A stretch of 64,000 nt of DNA from Aureococcus anophagefferens (lineage: Eukaryota > Sar > Pelagophyceae > Pelagomonadales > Pelagomonadaceae). The DNA lies in contig NW_008705561.1 in the NCBI RefSeq assembly GCF_000186865.1, positions 1,453,320 through 1,517,319 on the forward strand. The letters run 5' to 3'. The position numbers and the translations under genes are program-made. Positions 1 through 9,728 of this stretch are shown here, piece after piece (positions within the stretch are counted from its first letter, which is position 1; each line of letters opens with the position of its first letter). Under the pieces are notes generated by a model that saw nothing but the letters and a program-made list of their open reading frames with translations, was not told where the DNA came from and did not search any database.

Positions 1-336
1 GCCCTCGCGCCGGCTCTTGAGCACGTTCTTGCACACGTAGCGCGACGTCGGCGCGTGCTCCGCCTTGAGCAGGGCGACGTCCGCCGGGTCCGTCAGGTTG
101 TACGTCAGCGGCATGAGCTCGGCGGCCCGGTCGCGGCCGTAGGCGCGCCGGAGCGACGTCCAGAGCTTGCCCTTGTTGCCGATGGCGTTCATGCCGAGCA
201 GGTTGTCGACGCGCGTCGTCGCCCCGAGGACCTTCGGCGAGGCCCGTCTCGTCGCGGCGGCGCCGCGCGCCGGCGGCGACCGCGACGCGGAGGTGCGCAC
301 CATGCACGCCACTGTGATGACGGTGCGCATGGCCAT
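1..336 (-). CDS. TTL-family (tubulin-tyrosine ligase-like) protein, N-terminal part, runs off the left edge
   Basis: Partial gene read leftward from an ATG at 336; the frame is open to base 1 (112 codons) and the rest lies outside the window. The first 15 or so residues (MAMRTVITVACMVRTS) are mildly hydrophobic and could be a leader. From about residue 45 the pattern (VDNLLGMNAIGNKGKLW, then LMPLTYNL, then YVCKNVLKSRREG at the edge) resembles the start of a TTL/ATP-grasp ligase, where a K-x-L helix is followed by 'P-x-T-Y' and a strand ending in K-N and R-x-G. This family adds amino acids to tubulin or other proteins. An in-frame ATG at 435 would extend the protein by 33 low-complexity residues. 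An acceptor-like AAG at about 240 means the first residues could also belong to an intron. The family call is inference from a short stretch. Confidence 0.5.
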   Translation of the reverse strand, partial: MAMRTVITVACMVRTSASRSPPARGAAATRRASPKVLGATTRVDNLLGMNAIGNKGKLWTSLRRAYGRDRAAELMPLTYNLTDPADVALLKAEHAPTSRYVCKNVLKSRREG

Positions 337-340
337 GGGC

Positions 341-391
341 AGCCTTCTCGCCGGCAGGCTGCCCTTCTCGCCGGCAGCCTTCTCGCCGCCT
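341..391. repeat. Short direct repeat, unit CTTCTCGCCGGCAG
   Basis: A 14-base unit occurs twice in full and a third time in truncated form just upstream of the ATG of the left-edge gene. It is visible directly in the sequence. It may be a 5' leader repeat; no function is suggested. Confidence 0.6.
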
Positions 392-595
392 ATCGATGCG
401 CGCCCACGATGCGTGGTCTCGATCCGGCTGCCCATCGCGATCCGACGATCCGGAATCCCGGATTCTTGGCTTCAGCATCTCTTCAAGATCGCGAATGATC
501 ATAATGAGCATGGCGGGCAGCAATCGAACGATCTAGGCCGGTGCCGCCAATTCAGACCAGCTTTTGTGAGACGATCCGGCAGCTCGCCCAGTCGC

Positions 596-1001
596 ATGAT
601 GCAGAAAGCAGGGAAGAAGAAAAAGAAGAAGGCGGTGGTGGTGGACGAACACGAGGAGAACGATTTTCAAGCGAACCTGCCCCTGTGGTCGGACAAGGTC
701 GGCAAGACTTGGGAGTGGCGAAAGAAGAAACTCCTCAATTCGGAATGGAAGACCATCGAGATGCGGAGCGACGAGAACCATACGTGCGTGGTGCGAGAAG
801 GAGTCAAGAAAGACGTCAAGGAGGAGCGCGAGTACTCCTGGCAAGTCCTGCCCAACAACTCGTTCTGGGGGGACACGAGCGGCGGCATCGCCCTCTTCTT
901 CGAACCGCCCGACGATAATGGCTTTGGGACCTACCATGTGCTTGAGCCGCCAGCAGTTCGAGGAGCAGTACCCGGCCGAGGTGAATTCGTCGTTGCATTA
1001 A
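596..1001 (+). CDS. Small lysine- and tryptophan-containing hypothetical protein, probably with a 1-base frameshift
   Basis: The ATG at 596 (a second ATG is adjacent at 599) starts a lysine-rich leader (AGKKKKKKAVVVDEHEEN) followed by a compact region rich in W, F and Y (LPLWSDKVGKTWEWRKKK, NSFWGDTSGGIALFFEPP). In the starting frame the good composition stops near 950, and the frame then runs on for hundreds of low-complexity codons over the opposite-strand gene. One frame over, QQFEEQYPAEV and a TAA at 999-1001 give a natural ending, so a single extra base near 948-953 (assembly error or real lesion) is the simplest explanation. No family was recognised. It sits head-on to the SANT gene, whose stop codon is at 1115. 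Confidence 0.4.
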
Positions 1002-1114
1002 CTGTCCGTTGCTACGATGCCGAACGCGAATGTTGCACAGTCGCTGGGGCGCGGTTACTCGACTTCGTCACTCCGGACGGGGGGGCGAGCCGCTGGAGCC
1101 GGCGCGGCCCCGCC

Positions 1115-1853
1115 TCAGCGCTGGGGCGACGCCGGCGGCGGCGGTCCGTCCGCCGCGGGCGCGCCGTTGAGGTCGCCGATCGGGTTGTTGAGGAACATGG
1201 TGTTGACCTCGACGGGGAAGGGCGGCGTCTTGGCGTCGAGCTGCTCGAGGAGCGCGAAGGTCGCGGCGACGTTGTCGTTGAACTTCTTCATGAGCGGGAT
1301 GTTGTCGACGAGGCTGATTTTCTGGAGGTTCTCGCGCATGTCGGAGATGACCGCGACGTTCTCCTGCAAAATGGCCGACGCGCGGCGGTCGAGCTCCGCG
1401 TGTCGCTCGCTGCCGAGGCGCGCCGACTCCAGGGCCTAAGGAAAACGTCGCTCGGGCTCCGCGGTTCCGGAAGCGTTTCGCGCGAGGCGGGCGCCGGCGC
1501 GCGCGGGGCTGCCCGAGGACGCGTCGAAGGCGGCGCCGCGCTTCTGCGGGTCGAGCGTCAGCGCGCGCAGGCGCGCACCTGCGCGGGGCCGAGGGTCGCG
1601 CGGCGCCGCGGCCGACGGGAGCGCGGGCGCCGCCGGACGCGCCGACGTCGCGGATCGTCTTGTTCGGCAGCCGCGCGGCGATCTTCGCGCACTGCGACAC
1701 GATGGAGTAGGACGAGCTCGGGTACTGGACGAGGGTCTCCTCGAGCCGCTTCTGCTCCTCCTCGGTCCAGCTCTCCGGGGGCGCGATCTGCACGAAGGGC
1801 GTCATCGGCGCCGCGTTCGGCGGCGCGAACTGGGGCCGGGTTTGCTGGAGCAT
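1115..1853 (-). CDS. SANT/Myb and DUF3755 domain protein
   Basis: Exons 1853-1643, 1576-about 1521 and 1435-1115; the joined frame gives 195 residues. Exon 1 holds a SANT-like helix bundle (ESWTEEEQKRLEETLVQY ... KIAARLPNKTIRDV) as in plant At3g07565-type proteins. The last exon matches the DUF3755 helix that follows it in the family (AILQENVAVISDMRENL ... FPVEVNTMFLNNPIGD). The family is nuclear and presumed to be DNA- or chromatin-associated; no biochemical role is known to me. Exon 1 to 2 closes only with a GC donor (GTCG|GCGCGT at 1642/1641), and exon 2 to 3 is phase 0 with no GT candidate, so both introns look like GC-AG; the exact end of exon 2 is uncertain. A divergent neighbour (TBCC) starts 204 bp away. 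Confidence 0.75.
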
Positions 1854-2057
1854 GGGCGGCGGAGCGCTTGCCGAGCGTTTGAGGCCCCTCGGGGCGGGCC
1901 CGGGCGACGGTGGCTGTCTGCAAAAAGCACGACGCGATGCACCAGACCGTCCAGACGCGATCAGGAGCCATCAAAAGGCTTGAGGTTTGGCGAGCTGTGG
2001 ACGTTGCTGTGGCATTACCAACCCCTCCGCCGCGCAGCGGCGGCGCGCGCAACGAAG

Positions 2058-3098
2058 ATGGCGTCGCAACAACTCTCCTCGGACCTCGAGAATATGGACG
2101 TCAACGAGGAGAGTTCGGACTTCGCCAAGAAGTCGGCGGCGCGCCACAAGGCGATGAAGGCCAAGTGGGCGACGCACAAGTCGGAGGTCTCCGGCCCCGT
2201 CGAGGAGACGTCGTCCCACTTCTGGGCGAGCTTCGGCCCCGACGCCGCCGACGCCAAGGCGCGCGCCGTCGCCGCGACGAGCGTCGACGAGGTCAAGGCC
2301 CTCGAGCTCCTGGCGACGGCCCTGCGCGAGCGCGCGGCGGCGGCGGCGTCGTACCTGAGCCCCTACGACATGAAGCGGTCCGCGGCGGACATCAAGGACG
2401 CCGCGGACGCCATCGCCGCGGCGAAGCAGCGCCTCGCGCCGCGGAAGAAGTTCGGCTTCCGCAAGGGCGCCGTGAAGACCGTCGAGGCCGCGGCGGCGGC
2501 CGCGCCCGCGCGGACGACGGAGCGCGAGGTCAGCGGCGCGAAGGCGCGGCCCGCGGGCCCGGGCTTCGCGGGCCTCAAGGATCAGGTCTTGGTCTTCGCG
2601 GACGCCGCCGACGAGCTGAACCTCGAGGACCTGGAGCGCTGCGTCGTGTTCTGCGCGAAGCCGCTCCTCGCGCTCCGGCTACTCAACGTGCGCGACACGC
2701 ACGTCTTCGCGCAGGCCGTGAGCGGGCCCTGCTACTGCATCAAGGCGTCGGGCTGCGTCGTCCGCGCCGCCGCGCGCCAGTTCCGCATCCACGACACGCG
2801 GTCGACGACCTTCCACGTCGCCGCGGCGAGCCCGCCCATCGTCGAGGACTGCGGCGACCTCGCGTTCGCGCCCTACGCGGCGACGTGGGACGGGTCGCGC
2901 CCCGCCTTCGACGCCGCGGCGCCGCCGACGGAGTTCGCCGTCGACCCGGCGGCCTGGCGCAACGTCAAGGACTTCAAGTGGCTCAAGGCCGAGCAGAGCC
3001 CGAACTGGCGCCTCCTCGGCGAGGACGCCTACGGCGACGTGCCCGACCGCGCCCGGGCCCAGGCCGCGGAGCTCGGCCTCGCGCTCCTCCAGCCCTAG
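2058..3098 (+). CDS. TBCC: Tubulin-specific chaperone C (tubulin-binding cofactor C)
   Basis: Single exon, 346 residues from ATG 2058 (MASQQLSSDLENMD). TBCC joins cofactors D and E on the tubulin heterodimer and stimulates GTP hydrolysis by beta-tubulin, releasing native tubulin in the cytosol. The N-terminal third is helical (SHFWASFGPDAADAKARA, DMKRSAADIKDAADAI), as in the spectrin-like N-domain. The C-terminal half is a C-CAP/TBCC beta-helix with the signature AARQFRIHDTRSTTF, whose Arg is the presumed GAP finger, followed by SPPIVEDCGDLAFAPY. The length matches the family (about 340). The TBCC domain is also found in RP2 and CAP; the N-domain favours TBCC. The stop lies 14 bp before the stop of the convergent NFACT-R gene. 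Confidence 0.9.
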   Translation: MASQQLSSDLENMDVNEESSDFAKKSAARHKAMKAKWATHKSEVSGPVEETSSHFWASFGPDAADAKARAVAATSVDEVKALELLATALRERAAAAASYLSPYDMKRSAADIKDAADAIAAAKQRLAPRKKFGFRKGAVKTVEAAAAAAPARTTEREVSGAKARPAGPGFAGLKDQVLVFADAADELNLEDLERCVVFCAKPLLALRLLNVRDTHVFAQAVSGPCYCIKASGCVVRAAARQFRIHDTRSTTFHVAAASPPIVEDCGDLAFAPYAATWDGSRPAFDAAAPPTEFAVDPAAWRNVKDFKWLKAEQSPNWRLLGEDAYGDVPDRARAQAAELGLALLQP

Positions 3099-3112
3099 AA
3101 GATCTAAATTTA

Positions 3113-3895
3113 TCAGCCGAGCCAGCCCTGGAGCTCCTGGGCGTCCCGCGCGACGTCGGCGACGCGCGCCGGCCGCGCCCACACCGTCCCGAGGCGCTTC
3201 TTCGCCTTCATCTGGCCCACGCGGCCGCCGCGCTTCGCGACGTGGCGGCTGTCCGTGTACATGACCTCGACGGCGTCGTCGGCCCAGTGGACGTAGTCCG
3301 GCGAGAAGTAGGCCGCGAGGTCCGCCGCGAACTCGACGCACTCGCGCGGCGCCTTCGAGAGCGAGCGGTCCATGGACGCGCGCAGGAGCACGCGCGACCC
3401 GCGGCCCTCGACGGCCTGGAACCAGAGGTCCGCGCCGCGGCTCACCTTGCGCAGCGTCTCGTCGGAGAACGACTTGCGGCCCACGAGGCACGGCACGCCC
3501 CGCGGGCCCTCGACGACGAGGCCGTCGAAGCCGCTCGGCCGGCCCCACTGGTTCGTCGCCATGGCCTCGACGTCGAAGGTCTCGAGCCGCTCCGAGAGGC
3601 CCGCGGCCTCGAGGTCTCGCGCTTCGACGTCCGCGACGTTCTCCAGCAGCGCCGCGAGCCTCGCCTCCGCCGCGTCGACGTCCGCGAGGCGCGCCGGCAC
3701 GACGGCCAGCGCCTTGTCGTCCGCGCCGGCCTTGGCGAGCTGGCCCTCGAGCGCGACGCGCTTCCGGCGCTGGCCCTCGAGCGCCTCCTGCAGCACGCCG
3801 CGCACGAGCCGCCGCTCGAGCGCGAGGCCGCGCACCTGCGCGAGCGACGAGACGACGAGGACTTTCAGGAGTCGCGCGTGCAGCGCGGCGGCCAT
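3113..3895 (-). CDS. NFACT-R (DUF814) domain protein, possibly organelle-targeted
   Basis: 260 residues from ATG 3895 (MAAALHARLLKVLVVSS); the open frame extends upstream but has no ATG there. The N-terminus is hydrophobic and basic and could be a leader. Residues about 30-130 are a helical, Arg/Ala/Glu-rich segment. The C-terminal 130 residues are an NFACT-R domain as in Rqc2/NEMF/RqcH: GRPSGFDGLVVEGPRG, VGRKSFSDETL, GADLWFQAVEGRGSRVLLR, then AADLAAYFS, VEVMYTDSRHVAK and GGRVGQM. In Rqc2/RqcH this domain contacts the 60S/50S-peptidyl-tRNA complex in ribosome quality control. Because NFACT-N and the HhH domain are missing, this looks like the short stand-alone form seen in plants and algae rather than a full Rqc2. 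The role here is inferred. Confidence 0.75.
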   Translation of the reverse strand: MAAALHARLLKVLVVSSLAQVRGLALERRLVRGVLQEALEGQRRKRVALEGQLAKAGADDKALAVVPARLADVDAAEARLAALLENVADVEARDLEAAGLSERLETFDVEAMATNQWGRPSGFDGLVVEGPRGVPCLVGRKSFSDETLRKVSRGADLWFQAVEGRGSRVLLRASMDRSLSKAPRECVEFAADLAAYFSPDYVHWADDAVEVMYTDSRHVAKRGGRVGQMKAKKRLGTVWARPARVADVARDAQELQGWLG

Positions 3896-4125
3896 GTGGG
3901 TTGCGAGGCGTTGCGTGCAAGGCGTTGAGACGTTCGGTGCGCTACGAGACGCTGCGTTGCAAGGCGGGTGAACGATATCGGGCTTAGCAATGCGTGCCAA
4001 CTCAGCAATCCATGCTTTCCTCGACACGATTCACCACGGCTCGTTGACCTCAAGAAGCCCACGTCGTCGACAAATGCACCGCCGGCCTAATCATGTTTCC
4101 AAGCGACCCAAAAACAACAGCAAAG

Positions 4126-6230
4126 TTACACGTCGGAGCTCTTCTCGTCGGCGGGCGGCGGCGGCGGCGGCGCGCCCGGCCCGCCGTTGGCGAGCTGCGT
4201 GGCGAGGGCCTCCTGCCACGTCTCCTTGTGGCCCGCGGCGTCCGCGGCCGCTAGGAAGGCCTTGGCGAGGCACTTGAGCGCCTTGGCGCGCTTGGTGCGG
4301 GTCTCGTTGGGCACGCCGTTGTCCTTGAAGAGCTTCTCCGTGGCGTCGCGGAGCGTCGACTCCATGTCGAGGACGGAGACGCGCCACGCGGCCTCGAACA
4401 TCGAGCCGACCATCCTGCCCTGCTTCCGCTTCGCGGACGCGTCGTTGAGCGCCTTGGACGTGAGGAGCTCGCGCGCGCCGCTGCTCTTGACGTGCGTCTT
4501 GATCTTGTTGCAGGAGCTCGGCGTGCCGTAGACGCGCACGGGCGCCCACTCGACGGCGTCGTCGTCGGCGGACACGTCCGCGCCGAGCGCGCCGCCCGCG
4601 GTCCCCCGGGCCCTGCGCTTCTCGAAGAGCACGGACGCGCAGGAGAAGGGCAGGTGGCGGAAGTGGTCGAAGGCCGCGGCCTTGTCCGCGAAGTGGTACG
4701 CGGCCCACCTGGGCAGAAAAAGGGTGATTCAAGTTCGCTTCAACATGAGTGTTCCGCGCGCGCGCGTTCCGGAAAAAGCATCCACGCGTCGAGAGCGCTC
4801 CGAGAGATGATCGCTCGTCCAAAAATCAGCCGAAACGAGTGGAAAACGGCTGAGATAGGAGCCTTTGAAGTTGGGAATTTCGCTCTCTTTTCCTGCCCTG
4901 CAGCCCACGACCCGTGGTTGTCGGAGATCGTCACAAAAACCGCGTCCTCGACGGGCTTCCCGTCGACGGTCGTCGTCTCCGCCTCGGCCTTCTCCGCGTA
5001 CTTGGCGGCCTTCGTCGCCGAGTGCGCGTTGAGCAGCAGGCTCCCGGACTCGCGCGCGGTCTGGAAGTGCGTCTCCGCGGAGTGCGACGCGTCGAAGACG
5101 GACTGCACCAAACTCCCCAGGCCGCCCCCGAGGAAGGCGTTCGCCGCCGCGACGTAGGACCGCGCGATGACGCGCGTCAAAGTCGCCCCGAAGGGCGTGC
5201 TCGCCAGGCCCTCGGCCTCGGCGAAGCACCGCGCCTTGAAGGCCTTCTCGTCCTCGGCGCCGTCGACGAGGGGCGCGAGCTCGTCGCGGAGCGCGACGGC
5301 GAGCTTCACGGACCGCCGGCGCTGCGTGAACTCGAGCTCCGCCGAGTCCGGCGGCGAGTCGTCGGCGCCCTTGACCAGCGCGGCCATGCGCAGCTCGCCG
5401 ACGTACTTCTCGAAGCCCTCGCTCCCGAAGATCATCGCGAAGAAGACCGACGGGTCCATGGCCCCGGCCTTGTCGTCGCCGGACTCGCCCGTCGAGTCGT
5501 AGCGCCGCCGCGCCTCCGGCTCGCTCAGCACCTGGTACGCGGACGACACCGCCTGGAATTCTTTTTGTTTCTGGGCGTCGCCCGGGTGCTTGTCCGGGTG
5601 GCACTTGAGCGCCTTCTTGTAGTAGGCCTTCTTGATCTGCGCGTCGGACGCGCCGGGGTCCACGCCGAGCGCCTCGTACAATGTCGTGTCCTTGACCTCG
5701 GCCTTCTTCTCCTCCTGCTCGTCGCCGCCGCGGCGCTTCGCCCGCAGCGCGCGGCGCCGCTCCACGTGGTCCCGCAGGGCGGCGTCCGCGTCCGGCGACA
5801 GGTACTTCGTCTCGTCGACGCTCAGGTCGTACAAGATCCACGTGCTCGTCGTCGGGTCCCACTCCTTGCCCTGGCTCGCCGCGACCATCGCCTCGGGCGT
5901 GTTCAGGAGCCCGCCGCCGATGGACCCGACGGCGGACGCGACGCCCATGACGGGCAGCGCGATGGCGCCGAAGACGCCCATGCCCAGGCCCGCGGCGAAG
6001 CCCGTCGCGCCGTTCTCCTTGGCGCCGATTGCGGGCGCGGCGACGAGCGCCGCCGCGCCCGCGGCGACGCCGCCGACCATGGACTTGAAGCCCGTCGCGA
6101 GGCCCGCGCCGAGGTGCTTGGACACGTTGCGGTTCACGTGGCCGGGCAGCGACACCTCCATCTCCACCTCGTCCTCGAAGCCCTCGGCGGCGGCCGCCTC
6201 CTCCTCGTCGGCGTCCTCCTTGGCCTCCAT
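4126..6230 (-). CDS. DnaJ (Hsp40) protein with DnaJ-X-like C-terminal domain
   Basis: Two exons, 6230-4912 and 4708-4126; the join (DNHG/WAAYHF) is in frame and gives 633 residues. The intron is GT-AG (donor CGG|GTCGTG, 203 nt). Residues about 25-120 are an unusual Gly/Ala-rich hydrophobic stretch (GLATGFKSMVGGVAAGAAAL ... VMGVASAVGSIGGG) that may associate with membranes. The J-domain follows at about 186-245 with an intact KCHPDKHPG, so it should stimulate Hsp70 ATPase. Downstream (KYVGELRMAALVKGA, AVALRDELAPLVDGAED) resembles the DnaJ-X region found in plant and yeast type-III J proteins. The second exon ends in a Pro/Gly tail. The function beyond Hsp70 partnering is not visible. Confidence 0.85.
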
Positions 6231-6456
6231 CCGTTTGTTTCGGTTTTCGAGATGCGGCGACGAAATGCGCGTGTGTGTCGGTGCTGCGGCGCGACCACGC
6301 GATAATTGCGGACGTGCGGCTTAATGCGGCCGCGCCGAATCCCACGTCGCCCGCTGGGAATGAGCTCGGCTTGCTCGAAAAACAAGACGAAATCGCCCTT
6401 CGTCAATGACATCATAGTGCAGTCTTGTTGAAGACGTGGACGATGTCGCCTTACTA

Positions 6457-8244
6457 CTACATGAGCTTGTTGAAGACGAGGTCCGCGACGTCGTCGTTGT
6501 TCGCGGCCGCCGGGAGGAGCAGGCAGGCGCGGTCGGCGATGGCCGCGCGCGCGGCGTCGTGGCTCGCGAGCGTCGCGAGGAACTGGCACGCGGAGCGGAC
6601 CGTCTCCGCGCGGAGCGACCGCGGCGGCGCGAGGCGGGAGCCGTCCTCGTCGGCCGTCGGCGGCGGCGGCGGCGGGAGCTCGAGGCGCGGGCCGAGCGTC
6701 ACGACGCCCGCGACGGGGTCCTCGGAGCGCTGGAGCACCACCGGCGGCGGCGGCGCGGGCGCGGCGGGCGCGGGCGCGGGCGCGCCCGCGGCGGGCGCGG
6801 GCGCGGGCGCGGGCTTCGCCGCCGCCGCCGCCGCCGCCGTCGGCGCGTCGAGGTACTTGACGTGCGTCGCGACGATGGCCGCGAGCGCGAGGTCCGCCGC
6901 GGGCGCGAACGCGGCCAACCGCGCGACGACCGGCGCGGCCGCGTCGCGGTCCGCGAGCAGCGTCAGCGCCTCGAGCCCCGCGAGGCGCGCCTCGGAGTCC
7001 ACGGCCTCGTCGGGGTACGCGCGCGCGAGGCGCTCCGCCGACAGGCGGACGACGTCCGCCGGCGTCTCGTCGAGCGCCGGCGCGTTCCACTCCGAATTCC
7101 GGAACGACGCGAGCGTCTCCAGCGCCCGCAGCGCGACGTGCCGCTGGTGCGCCCGCGCCGCGTCGCGGCCGCCCTCGCGCAGCGTCGCGCCGGGCCGCAC
7201 GGCGTAGCGCTCCATCGGCGCGGACGCGCCGAACCCGGCGAAGTCGCCCGCGTCGTCCTCGTCGACGGGGCTCAGGAAGGCCAGCGGTCCGGGCGCCGCG
7301 CCGTAGTGCAGGCACAGGCGCACGGCCCGGAAGCAGCGCCGCGCGAGCGTCGCGCGCCGCCGCACGACGTCGCCCGCGCCGCCGTCGAGCGCGCGCGCCG
7401 CGCGCGCGCCCGGCGGCGCGATGCCCGCGAGCGCGCAGCCGTTCTTCAGCGCGTCGTCCTTGGCGCCGCCGCCGCCGCGCGCCAGGTAGTGGCGCAGGGG
7501 CCGCGACTCGAGGAACGCGCCGCCGAGCTCCACGTGGCGGCCCACGGACGCGAGCACGTCGACGCAGAGCGTCGCCGACTCGAGGCCCAGCAGCGGCGGC
7601 TCCAGGAGGACGAGGACGTGGCGCAGGCAGCGGTCGTGGTGCGCGATGGCGCTCCGGTTGCTCGCCGTCTGCGCGACGTTGCGCAGCACCGTCAGCACGG
7701 CCAGACAGAGCGGCGACGACGCGCGCGCCGCGACGTCGTCCACGTACTCCGGCGCGGGCTCGCGGTCGCCGCCGACGCGCCAGGCCCAGGGGTCCACATC
7801 GTCCTCGAGGGGCGGCGCGCCCGGGTCGCCGAAGAGCGACGAGGCCAGCGGGCCCGGGGGCAGGCACCGGTCGAGCATCGTCGCGAGACCGTTCAGCAGC
7901 GGCGACTCGTCGTCGTAGAAGTCGCCGGCCTCGAGGCACGGCACCTCGAGCTCGCGCGTGATCACCAGGAGCAGGTTCACGCACTTGAGCGCGACCCGCT
8001 CGTCGCTGCAGCCGCAGAGCTGGCGGCCGCAGCGGAGCGCCGTCGCGAGCGCGGACTCGCGGTCCTGCTCCTGGAGTCGCGCGGGCGCGCCCGCGCGGCC
8101 CTGGTACATCTTGCTCAGGCCGCCCTTCAACGGCTTCTGCTTCTTCATCGCCGTCGCGCCCGTGCCGCGCTTCGTGTACGCGCGCTTCTGCCGCGGCGGC
8201 TCCGGCATCTGGTTCGCGGGATTCGGCGGCGGCGCGGCGCTCAT
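6457..8244 (-). CDS. Armadillo-like helical protein, possible BAF250/ARID1-type C-terminal region
   Basis: 595 residues from ATG 8244 (MSAAPPPNPANQMPEPPR). A basic N-terminus (KRAYTKRGTGATAMKKQK) is followed by long alpha-helical repeats (ALKCVNLLLVITREL, LCLAVLTVLRNVAQTASN, RHVLVLLEPPLLGLES, VALRALETLASFRNS, LAGLEALTLLADRD). The RNVAQTASNRSAI... block with a following 'L-x-x-LLxP' helix recalls the armadillo-like C-terminal domain of SWI/SNF BAF250/OSA subunits, but there is no ARID domain. A low-complexity Ala/Pro/Gly linker (about residues 470-520, coded at 6740-6835) interrupts the repeats. The armadillo fold is fairly clear; the SWI/SNF assignment is a guess. Confidence 0.6.
   Translation of the reverse strand: MSAAPPPNPANQMPEPPRQKRAYTKRGTGATAMKKQKPLKGGLSKMYQGRAGAPARLQEQDRESALATALRCGRQLCGCSDERVALKCVNLLLVITRELEVPCLEAGDFYDDESPLLNGLATMLDRCLPPGPLASSLFGDPGAPPLEDDVDPWAWRVGGDREPAPEYVDDVAARASSPLCLAVLTVLRNVAQTASNRSAIAHHDRCLRHVLVLLEPPLLGLESATLCVDVLASVGRHVELGGAFLESRPLRHYLARGGGGAKDDALKNGCALAGIAPPGARAARALDGGAGDVVRRRATLARRCFRAVRLCLHYGAAPGPLAFLSPVDEDDAGDFAGFGASAPMERYAVRPGATLREGGRDAARAHQRHVALRALETLASFRNSEWNAPALDETPADVVRLSAERLARAYPDEAVDSEARLAGLEALTLLADRDAAAPVVARLAAFAPAADLALAAIVATHVKYLDAPTAAAAAAAKPAPAPAPAAGAPAPAPAAPAPPPPVVLQRSEDPVAGVVTLGPRLELPPPPPPTADEDGSRLAPPRSLRAETVRSACQFLATLASHDAARAAIADRACLLLPAAANNDDVADLVFNKLM
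6740..6835. repeat. GC-only simple repeat coding Ala/Pro/Gly linker
   Basis: Tandem GGGCGC / GGCGCG units followed by a GCC run. It lies inside the armadillo-like coding region and codes alternating Pro-Ala. It is a likely site of length variation or assembly error. Confidence 0.7.
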
Positions 8245-8546
8245 CGTTCCTTTTTTTCGCGCGCGAGTGCGTGTGCGCTTTTGGGGTGTTCGTGTAGCGT
8301 GCGGCGGTCTTGTGCGATCGTGTCGAGCGGCGCGCGCAGCCTGCCGTCGACGCGGTGGGTGGTGCACGCGAGGCAAACGCCGGCTCGCGCGATCGCGACC
8401 GCGTCAAAAATCTCAATCGAGCGATGCGCTGCTGACCTAAGCTCGGCATTCCACACCGATAAAACACGCTCCGACGCTCATAATCGTCGGTAAGCTGCGC
8501 CATAGAGTAGCCGAACACCGCCCGCAACGCGCGCACCGAAAAAACG

Positions 8547-9728
8547 ATGGTCGAGCTCAAGCAGAAGGTCGCCGCGATCACGCTGATCATCTGCGGGCTC
8601 GTCGGGCTGGAGATCCAGTCGAACTTCGTGTCGACGCGGACGTCCTTCGGCAAGGAGGAGCCCTACTGGATCAACGAGGCCTGCACGACGCGCGCGGACC
8701 GCCACGCGCTCTCGGCGGCGTCGCGCGTGCTCGTCACCGGCGGCGCGGGCTTCATCGGGTCGAGCCTGATGGGCGCGCTCCACGAGCAGTTCGCCCCCGA
8801 GGTCGTCGTCGGCCTCGACAACTTCAACGACTACTACAGCCCGGCCTTCAAGAAGGCGCGCGCGCACCGGCTCAAGAAGGACTTCGGGCGCGACGTCGTC
8901 GCGGGCGACGTCTGCAACGGCAGCCTGCTCGAGGACCTCTTCAAGGAGCACCGGTTCACGCACGTCGTCCACCTCGCGGCCCAGGCGGGCGTGCGCTACT
9001 CGCTGAACCACCCCCTGAGCTACGTGAAGAACAATCTGGAGTGCTACGTGACGCTCCTGGAGGTCGTGCGGAAGATCGACCCGGAATCGCGGCCGTCGCT
9101 GTCGTACGCGTCGTCGAGCTCCGTCTACGGGCGCAACAAGAAGATCCCCTTCAGCGAGGCCGACGCCGTGACGAACCCGGCGAACTTGTACGGCGCGTCC
9201 AAGTTCATGAACGAGCAGATCGCCGCCGCGTTCCACCACATCTACGGCCTCCACTCCGTCGGCCTCCGCTTCTTCACGGTCTACGGCCCCTGGGGCCGGC
9301 CGGACATGGCGGCCTTCCTCTTCACGCGGGCCATCGAGCTCGGCAAGCCCCTGACCCTCTACAACAAGGGCGAGATGCGCCGCGACTTCACGTACGTCGA
9401 CGACATCGTCAGCGGCATCATCGGGTCGATGCAGTACTGCGCGGACGCCGCGGCCGTCTTCAACCTCGGCAACAACCAGCCCGTGGAGCTCATGCACTTC
9501 ATCCAGACCATCGAGAAGAGCCTGGGCACCAAGGCGACCATGAAGCACAAGACGTCCACGGCCGAGATCAAGGAGACGTACGCCGACATCACCAAGGCCC
9601 AGGCGCTCCTCGGCTACGCGCCGAAGACGTCCATCGAGGACGGCATGGCCAAGTTCATCGACTGGTACCAGAACGAGCCCCGCCGCCACGCCTTCGCCGG
9701 CGGCCACTTCAACGACCGCCGGCGGTAG
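8547..9728 (+). CDS. GAE: UDP-glucuronate 4-epimerase, type II membrane-anchored
   Basis: 393 residues, single exon, ATG 8547. It converts UDP-glucuronate to UDP-galacturonate, the precursor for acidic cell-wall or mucilage polysaccharides, probably in the Golgi. Residues about 9-24 are one hydrophobic segment (AAITLIICGLVGLEIQS), a signal anchor. The extended SDR fold follows: NAD-binding GGAGFIG at 65-71, DNFNDYYSP at 91-99, HLAAQAGVRYS at 142-152, SSSSVYG at 189-195, the catalytic Y-x3-K as YGASK at 215-219, and RFFTVYGPWGRPDM at 241-254, the signature of GAE-type epimerases. The length is close to bacterial and plant homologues. Its wall-polysaccharide role fits a nearby exostosin-family transferase at 21028, though they are not linked as an operon. 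Confidence 0.92.
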   Translation: MVELKQKVAAITLIICGLVGLEIQSNFVSTRTSFGKEEPYWINEACTTRADRHALSAASRVLVTGGAGFIGSSLMGALHEQFAPEVVVGLDNFNDYYSPAFKKARAHRLKKDFGRDVVAGDVCNGSLLEDLFKEHRFTHVVHLAAQAGVRYSLNHPLSYVKNNLECYVTLLEVVRKIDPESRPSLSYASSSSVYGRNKKIPFSEADAVTNPANLYGASKFMNEQIAAAFHHIYGLHSVGLRFFTVYGPWGRPDMAAFLFTRAIELGKPLTLYNKGEMRRDFTYVDDIVSGIIGSMQYCADAAAVFNLGNNQPVELMHFIQTIEKSLGTKATMKHKTSTAEIKETYADITKAQALLGYAPKTSIEDGMAKFIDWYQNEPRRHAFAGGHFNDRRR

